DNA from: CANHCC01 sp040381555 | Lineage (GTDB): Bacteria; Bacteroidota; Bacteroidia; J057; RFSG01 | Assembly: GCA_040381555.1 (NCBI GenBank) | Contig: JBEIHC010000094.1 | Span: 1 to 11,348 of the forward strand | Length of the DNA: 11,348 nucleotides | Reading direction: 5' to 3' | Part shown: piece after piece, positions 7,349-11,348 of the stretch | Position numbering within the stretch: position 1 is the first letter of the stretch | Layout of the letters: each line of letters starts with the position of its first letter | Notes under the pieces: model-generated | Told to the model about the DNA's origin: nothing | Seen by the model: the letters and a program-made list of their open reading frames with translations, nothing else | The model's database searches: none | Program-made: the position numbers and the translations under genes

Positions 7349-8203
7349 CTAACCCATTACCTTCCCCGACATCTCCAAACCCGTTTGCATCGCTTCTTTA
7401 TTTAAACCTAACACTTCCCCTTTCCCTTCTAGATATCTGACAATATTCTCTGTGGCTACATTGCCGGTCAGTTCTTCTTTGGCAAATGGACAACCGCCGA
7501 AGCCTTTCAGGGCGCCGTCGAAGCGACGACAGCCGGATTCGTAGGCAGCGGCAATTTTGGATTCCCAATTGTAGGGCGTAGCATGGAAGTGTGCACCTAT
7601 TTCGGTATCGGGTAATTCTTGTTGAATGAGTTGGAAGACTTCCCGAATACTTTCAGGTGCTGCGCTGCCAACAGTATCAGCTAAGGAGATGATGCCTACT
7701 CCGAGTGCTTTTACTTTTAGGGCATATTCTAAGGCTAATTCAGCTGACCATAAGTCCCCATACGGATTGCCAAAGCCCATGGATAAATACACAACAAGCT
7801 CTTTGCGGTTGCGGCTGCATAGGTCCTGCATTTCGGCTACCAGGTGAAGGGCACTTTCCCGAGAATTGTTGGTATTGCGCTGCTGAAAGGTTTCGCTTAA
7901 AGAAAAGGGAAATCCCAAATAGGAAATTTCCGGAAAGGCTACGGCATCTTCGGCTCCGCGCAAATTGGCAATGATGGCTAAGAGTTTGGTTGGGGAATTT
8001 TCAATTTCCAGTTTGGCCAATACTTCCCGAGTATCTGCCATTTGGGGAATGGCCTTCGGGGAAACAAAACTTCCGAAATCCAGGGTGTGAAAACCAACTT
8101 TCAGTAGGGCATTAAGGTATTCTATTTTTACCTCTGTGTCTATAAAGTTTTTGATGCCCTGCATGGCATCTCTGGGACATTCGATCAGTTTGAGGTTACT
8201 CAT
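7349..8203 (-). CDS. Hydroxymethylglutaryl-CoA lyase
   Basis: The 284-residue TIM-barrel enzyme would cleave (S)-HMG-CoA to acetyl-CoA and acetoacetate (EC 4.1.3.4), the last step of leucine breakdown, in the cytoplasm. Key residues match the family: R11-D12 near the N-terminus (ECPRDAMQG), the FGSFVSPKAIPQMAD block at about 43-57, metal-binding H205 and H207 in GAHFHATPYN, the catalytic-loop cysteine C238 in GGCP, and N248 in GNVATEN. The 33-residue spacing between H205 and C238 equals that in the human enzyme (H233 to C266). The length is a little short of the usual ~300 because both ends are compact. The related homocitrate/isopropylmalate synthases lack the GGCP...GNVATE signature. It follows mqnC on the same strand after 173 nt, so co-transcription is possible but not shown. 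Confidence 0.92.
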   Translation of the reverse strand: MSNLKLIECPRDAMQGIKNFIDTEVKIEYLNALLKVGFHTLDFGSFVSPKAIPQMADTREVLAKLEIENSPTKLLAIIANLRGAEDAVAFPEISYLGFPFSLSETFQQRNTNNSRESALHLVAEMQDLCSRNRKELVVYLSMGFGNPYGDLWSAELALEYALKVKALGVGIISLADTVGSAAPESIREVFQLIQQELPDTEIGAHFHATPYNWESKIAAAYESGCRRFDGALKGFGGCPFAKEELTGNVATENIVRYLEGKGEVLGLNKEAMQTGLEMSGKVMG

Positions 8204-8252
8204 GTGTTTCCTTTTTCTCGTGTTTATCTTCTTCGCGCTCGTTTTGCATTTC

Positions 8253-8276
8253 CGCTCTCACTCTCGCTCTCGCTCT
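8253..8276. repeat. Hexanucleotide microsatellite (CGCTCT, four copies)
   Basis: Three exact CGCTCT units and one CACTCT variant lie in tandem, 50 nt upstream of the HMG-CoA lyase start, in the 173-nt gap after mqnC. The same gap has a C7/G7 run (around 8284-8290) and a short GCAG-GCCA-CTGC hairpin (8300-8311). No gene is seen in it. A slipped-strand change here would alter lyase leader length in steps of six. Confidence 0.75.
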
Positions 8277-8376
8277 GCTCTTAGGGGGGGAACCGCGCTG
8301 CAGGCCACTGCTCGTGAGGATTAGATTTGTGTTATAGTTTTCGGCTTTCAATAAATTTCCATTCTCGTTTTCTTTC

Positions 8377-9504
8377 TCAAGCAAGTATTTGTCCCTGAAG
8401 TACAGTAGGAATTTCGCGGAAGCGGTATTTTTGATCGCGGAGTTTTGGCGTGAAGCCTGCATTGACAATACTTTCCTGAATTTGCGTAGCGGTGAAGCGA
8501 TAGGGAGCTCCGGCAGCAGAGACTACATTTTCCTCAATCATGATGGAGCCAAAATCATTTGCCCCAGCATAAAGACAAAGTTGCGCTACTTCCGGACCAA
8601 CTGTCAGCCAGGATGCTTGGATATTTTCAATGTTCGGCAACATAATACGGGAAAGGGAAAGCATGCGTACATACTCCTCTGCATGGGTATTGTTGCGAAT
8701 GCCTTTTACCCGGTTGAGTAAGGTGCCATCATCCTGATACGGCCAAGGAATGAAGGCAGAGAAGCCTACAGCGCCTTCCGGTTTTTCATATTGTACTGCC
8801 CGGATTCGGACCAAGTGTTCAAAGCGTTCTTCAATAGTTTCTACATGCCCAAACATCATGGTGGCACTGGAAGGAATATCGAGTTTATGAGCCTGACGCA
8901 TAACTTCCAGCCATTCTTCTCCGGAGCATTTTCCATTGGAGATTAAGCGACGCACGCGATCGTTTAGAATTTCCGCACCCGCACCCGGAAGGGAATCGAG
9001 TCCGGCAGCTTTGAGTCTGCGCAGGGTTTCGTGATAGCTGAGTTTGGAGAGCTCCGAGATATGCACGATTTCCGGGGGACCCAGGCTATGGAGTTTTAAT
9101 TCCGGATACCAGGATTTTAATTTGGTGAATAGCTCTTCATAAAACTCGATGCCTAATTTCGGGTGATGTCCCCCTTGCAGGAGCAACTGATCTCCGCCTA
9201 AGGCAAAGGTTTCCTCGATTTTGATTTTATAAGTTTCATCATCGGTGATATAGGAATCTGGATGTCCGGGAACTCTATAAAAATTACAGAATTTGCAATT
9301 GGCCACGCAAACATTGGTAGTGTTTACATTTCGGTCAATTTGCCAGGTGACGATTCCTTCGGTATGGCTTTTTTTAATTCTTCGGATAGAATCTGCCGCA
9401 TACATAAGGGAAGCGAGTGGGGCGTTATGGTATAAAAACACTCCCTCTTCCTGAGAAAGGGGTTGGAGTTGGAGGGCTTGTTCGAGTAGGGAATTAATGT
9501 GCAT
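8377..9504 (-). CDS. mqnC: Cyclic dehypoxanthine futalosine synthase (menaquinone, futalosine pathway)
   Basis: The 375-residue radical SAM enzyme converts dehypoxanthine futalosine to its cyclic form (EC 1.21.98.1), a step of the chorismate-to-menaquinone route that replaces the Men pathway. The [4Fe-4S]/SAM motif CxxxCxxC is C66, C70 and C73 (NVCVANCKFC), preceded by WQIDRNVNTTN, the usual MqnC-type block. LLQGGHHP, GAGAEIL and the TMMFGH segment (SAM-binding and barrel strands), then FSAFIPWPYQ and LCLYAGANDFGS, fit MqnC better than its relative MqnE (aminofutalosine synthase). The full length is normal for the family. The partner genes mqnA, mqnD and mqnE are not in the window, so the pathway is inferred. 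The ATG at 9504 has no Shine-Dalgarno. A tandem repeat and a hairpin lie in the 104-163 nt in front of it. Confidence 0.93.
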   Translation of the reverse strand: MHINSLLEQALQLQPLSQEEGVFLYHNAPLASLMYAADSIRRIKKSHTEGIVTWQIDRNVNTTNVCVANCKFCNFYRVPGHPDSYITDDETYKIKIEETFALGGDQLLLQGGHHPKLGIEFYEELFTKLKSWYPELKLHSLGPPEIVHISELSKLSYHETLRRLKAAGLDSLPGAGAEILNDRVRRLISNGKCSGEEWLEVMRQAHKLDIPSSATMMFGHVETIEERFEHLVRIRAVQYEKPEGAVGFSAFIPWPYQDDGTLLNRVKGIRNNTHAEEYVRMLSLSRIMLPNIENIQASWLTVGPEVAQLCLYAGANDFGSIMIEENVVSAAGAPYRFTATQIQESIVNAGFTPKLRDQKYRFREIPTVLQGQILA

Positions 9505-9527
9505 AGTGTATAAAGATAACAGAGGGG

Positions 9528-9545
9528 GTATTTCCTGAGGAATAC
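9528..9545. promoter_or_regulatory. Palindromic operator-like site upstream of mqnC
   Basis: GTATT(T)CCT-G-AGGAATAC forms an 8-bp stem with one bulged T and a 1-nt centre, 24-41 nt upstream of the mqnC ATG. The compact symmetry is that of a protein-binding operator rather than an RNA hairpin. This is inference from symmetry only. Confidence 0.3.
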
Positions 9546-9568
9546 AACACTAAATTAGAAATAAAGTT

Positions 9569-9596
9569 GCCATTGGGTAAATGCCATTGGATAAAA
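9569..9596. repeat. 14-bp tandem direct repeat upstream of mqnC
   Basis: Two adjacent 14-mers, GCCATTGGGTAAAT (9569-9582) and GCCATTGGATAAAA (9583-9596), match at 12 of 14 positions, 65-92 nt upstream of the mqnC start. It lies in the gap between mqnC and the DUF2442-like gene, which holds no other gene. Spacing by about 1.3 helical turns could suit a repeated binding site. Confidence 0.6.
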
Positions 9597-9608
9597 TCTA
9601 GAATGGAT

Positions 9609-9862
9609 TTACCTTTCTTTCCGTTTAGTTTCTAATGTCATGAAATCTTCCAGACGATAGACGGTATCTAGGGAGCTAAAAAGGATGGTGCGATCATCAA
9701 CAATGGTGTATTTTTTCGCTTTTCAACCGGGAGATTCTGGAGTTCCGGGAAATACATTAATGGAACCCTCATTTCTCTTCCATCCAGAAAATGAAGGGTG
9801 ATTTTTCCGGGGGTATCAAAACCGAGTTTCGTTAGAATCAGGCTGATATTTTGGAGTTTCAA
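9609..9862 (-). pseudogene. Small DUF2442-like gene split by a frameshift in an A6 run
   Basis: The first frame encodes 64 residues beginning at a TTG (9862) with NISLILTKLGFDTPGKITL then HFLDGREMRVPLMYFPEL, the DGR...VPLxxFPxL block typical of DUF2442-type small proteins, and ends early at 9668. The run of six A on the minus strand (T6 at 9711-9716) lies where the sense frame shifts: adding one A joins the front to a second frame, YTIVDDRTILFSSLDTVYRL..., that stays open to a TAA at 9609-9611. The joined protein would be 84 residues, a sensible family length. Function is unknown; some relatives sit with DUF4160 genes, but none is seen here. The frameshift may be real, a sequencing error, or a slippery site. 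The start codon is uncertain because no in-frame ATG is near. Confidence 0.55.
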
Positions 9863-9985
9863 CGGATTAAGTTCTGGTGAAAGAAAGGCTGAAGTATAGA
9901 AAGATTTTTTCCCCTTAAATAAGGATGAGTAATGGATACAACGCCTCTTTATTCCTCATTTTCGCTCTCTTTTTTTAGGATGACT

Positions 9986-11056
9986 CTATCCTTTCAAAAC
10001 CGTATTCCAATTCGCAAAATCCTCTGCTTTTCCGGTACGGATATCGGTTAAGGCTTTTTTCAGGCGTGCAGAAATAGAATCTTTCCCGGCTTCTGGCAAT
10101 TCGAAAAGCGTGTCGTCAATTGAAATATGGCTGATAGGGGCAATTACGGCTGCAGTTCCGGCACCAAAGGCTTCTTGAAGTTTTTTATTTTCGAAGCCTT
10201 TACGCAATTCTTCCACAGTCACAGCTCTTACAGACTGAGGAATGCCTAGTTGTTTGGCCAAGGTTAGAATGGAGTCACGGGTAATGCCATCTAATACCGA
10301 AGAAGAAGTAGGAGGGGTTACGAGTTCTCCATCGAGCACAAACATAAGGTTCATGGTACCTGCTTCTTCAATGGTTTCATGTCCGCAGGCATTGGTCCAG
10401 ATAATTTGATCAAAGCCTTCCTTTTTCGCTTGAGCAGCGGGGTAGAAGGCTCCTCCATAATTACCCCCACATTTAGCAAATCCTGTTCCGCCTTCTGCAG
10501 CGCGTACAAAGTGCTTTTCGACTTTTACTTTGAGGGGCTTGGCATAATAAGGACCTACTGGGGAGTTGATGATGATGAATTTATACTCATCGGAAATTTT
10601 CATTCCTAATCTTTCTTCAGAAGCGAAGCAAAAAGGACGGATATAAAGACTGGACCCTTCATTGCGAGGTACCCATTCGGAATCCGTTTGTATCAGGTTG
10701 ATTAATCCATCTCTAAATAAATCCAAAGGAACAGCGGGCATCGACATTCGCTCCAGAGAACGATTGAAACGCTGATGATGTCTTTCAATTCTAAAGATGG
10801 TTATTTCCCCAGACTCCATTCGATAGGCTTTCATGCCTTCGAAAACAGTCTGCCCATAGTGCAATCCTAAAGCAGCCGGGCTCAGGGTTATAGGGGCATA
10901 GGGGGTGATTGCAGCTTGTTCCCAAGAGCCATAATTCCAATTTGAAACAAACATATGGTCGGCAATATATTTACCGAAATCCAAATTGTCAAAGTCGGTT
11001 TGCTGCAAGCGGCTTTGAGCGCTTTTTTGGACGGGAATCTGCATGAGTGTCTGCAT
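9986..11056 (-). CDS. ilvE: Branched-chain amino acid aminotransferase (type II)
   Basis: The 356-residue PLP enzyme transfers the amino group between leucine, isoleucine or valine and 2-oxoglutarate (EC 2.6.1.42), the last step of their synthesis and first of their breakdown. The catalytic PLP lysine is K195 in FAKCGGNYGGAF, and EEAGTMNLMFV at about 230-240 is the classic fold IV signature. GLHYGQTVFEGMKAYR (64-79) and SSLYIRPF near 135-142 also match. The AKCGGNY form and ~355-residue length mark the ilvE_II group common in Bacteroidota, not the ~310-residue E. coli type. Two nearby starts exist (ATG at 11056 and ATG at 11044, encoding MQTLMQIP); the outer one is kept. A candidate promoter lies 45-85 nt upstream. 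It is unlinked in operon sense to HMG-CoA lyase but acts in the same leucine chemistry. Confidence 0.95.
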   Translation of the reverse strand: MQTLMQIPVQKSAQSRLQQTDFDNLDFGKYIADHMFVSNWNYGSWEQAAITPYAPITLSPAALGLHYGQTVFEGMKAYRMESGEITIFRIERHHQRFNRSLERMSMPAVPLDLFRDGLINLIQTDSEWVPRNEGSSLYIRPFCFASEERLGMKISDEYKFIIINSPVGPYYAKPLKVKVEKHFVRAAEGGTGFAKCGGNYGGAFYPAAQAKKEGFDQIIWTNACGHETIEEAGTMNLMFVLDGELVTPPTSSSVLDGITRDSILTLAKQLGIPQSVRAVTVEELRKGFENKKLQEAFGAGTAAVIAPISHISIDDTLFELPEAGKDSISARLKKALTDIRTGKAEDFANWNTVLKG

Positions 11057-11108
11057 AGGCGTGAACGATTTTCGACTTTTTGTTACCAGGTAAGTCAGAG
11101 TTAAATGA

Positions 11109-11140
11109 TAAAAATAGGACTTCCCGTTGAATTGCCCAAG
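11109..11140 (-). promoter_or_regulatory. Candidate Bacteroidota-type promoter for ilvE
   Basis: On the minus strand, CTTG (11140-11137) precedes TATTTTTA (11116-11109) with a 20-nt spacer. This resembles the Bacteroidota pattern TTTG - 19 to 21 nt - TAnnTTTG, with one mismatch in each box. It would start transcription about 45 nt before the ilvE ATG. Confidence 0.33.
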
Positions 11141-11232
11141 CCGAAAGGGAATTATTTCGGGATTTTGGGGTAATTCGTGGAAATGTATGGTTTATACGGG
11201 GGAATGGGGGGATGGTTTTGGTGGTGTTGTTT

Positions 11233-11272
11233 GGGGCGGGGGTGGCCCGCCAGAAAAAAAACCCCCCCGCCC
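11233..11272. repeat. Strong GC-rich hairpin with an alternative stem, upstream of ilvE
   Basis: GGGCGGGGG (11234-11242) pairs with CCCCCGCCC (11264-11272) in a 9-bp stem across a 21-nt loop. The loop contains CCCGCC (11246-11251), which could instead pair with GGCGGG (11235-11240), so two structures compete. It includes A8 next to C7. It sits about 180-215 nt upstream of the ilvE start. The surrounding 11150-11348 is rich in G and C homopolymers and holds no convincing gene. Confidence 0.6.
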
Positions 11273-11284
11273 GATTTTTGGCCA

Positions 11285-11301
11285 GGTGTTGTGGGGACAC
11301 C
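11285..11301. repeat. Small inverted repeat GGTGT/ACACC
   Basis: GGTGT (11285-11289) and ACACC (11297-11301) flank a 7-nt loop TGTGGGG, just right of the large GC hairpin. It is weak on its own; it adds to the structured look of the segment. Confidence 0.35.
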
Positions 11302-11348
11302 GGGACAAAAAGGAAGTGGGGGTTTTTTAATAGAGGAAACACCCCAAA

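Noticed and set aside
8322..8329. Perfect TAnnTTTG-like box (TAGATTTG) on the plus strand
   Set aside because: It points into mqnC antisense, with no matching -33 box seen and no plus-strand gene downstream.
8196..8468. Minus-strand 90-residue frame between mqnC and HMG-CoA lyase
   Set aside because: It overlaps the mqnC 3' end, and its arginine/glutamate-rich tail comes from the hexamer microsatellite; no family resemblance, so a chance frame.
9976..9993. Stem AGGAT/ATCCT just after ilvE as a terminator
   Set aside because: The arms are 5 bp and on the minus strand it is followed by an A-run, not a T-run, so it does not fit termination of ilvE.
10989..11342. Minus-strand 117-residue frame upstream of and overlapping ilvE
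   Set aside because: It overlaps the ilvE start in another frame and its composition (proline, asparagine, threonine runs) reflects C-homopolymer-rich DNA, not a protein family.
1..11348. CRISPR arrays, tRNA or rRNA genes
   Set aside because: No regularly spaced repeats and no tRNA or rRNA-like folds or signatures were seen on either strand.

Overview
The window looks like a chromosomal segment of a member of the Bacteroidota. The reasons are protein flavour (futalosine-type menaquinone enzyme MqnC, type II BCAT, KilA-N plus Eco57I-like methylase), A+T-rich leaders without Shine-Dalgarno sequences, and a candidate TAnnTTTG-like promoter before ilvE. A genus cannot be named from the sequence alone. 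Every clear chromosomal gene is on the minus strand; only the insertion sequence at the left edge reads plus.

Left part (1-7032) is an accessory defence-type region. Reading in the direction of transcription (right to left) it holds a small MntA-like nucleotidyltransferase (7032-6727), then a tightly packed three-gene unit: a PLD-nuclease/SNF2-helicase fusion (6674-3315), a KilA-N protein (3312-2488) and an Eco57I-like N6-adenine DNA methylase (2488-104). Gene joints of +2 nt and -1 nt (TAATG) imply translational coupling, so helicase, KilA-N protein and methylase are probably made as one restriction-modification-like system. Its last gene is broken: an IS30-family element, of which only the transposase C-terminus and right end are in the window (1-142), sits directly after the NPPY motif region, so the methylase lacks its expected C-terminal target-recognition part and ends in 12 residues read from the IS end.

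Middle (7033-7348) is a 316-nt gap with no intact gene. It holds a possible decayed plus-strand reading frame (7088-7327, one internal stop), a perfect 8-bp inverted repeat, and a bidirectional terminator-like hairpin next to the HMG-CoA lyase stop.

Right part (7349-11348) is core metabolism: HMG-CoA lyase (leucine/ketone-body breakdown), MqnC (menaquinone by the futalosine route), a small DUF2442-like gene split by a one-base frameshift in an A6 run, and branched-chain aminotransferase IlvE. Around these are short repeats and palindromes that may be regulatory: a 14-bp tandem repeat and a hairpin before mqnC, a hexamer microsatellite before the lyase, and a strikingly G/C-homopolymer-rich stretch with competing hairpins upstream of ilvE.

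The most interesting items are the helicase-KilA-N-methylase unit with its IS-truncated methylase, a 26-bp perfect palindrome inside the KilA-N gene, and the frameshifted DUF2442-like gene.
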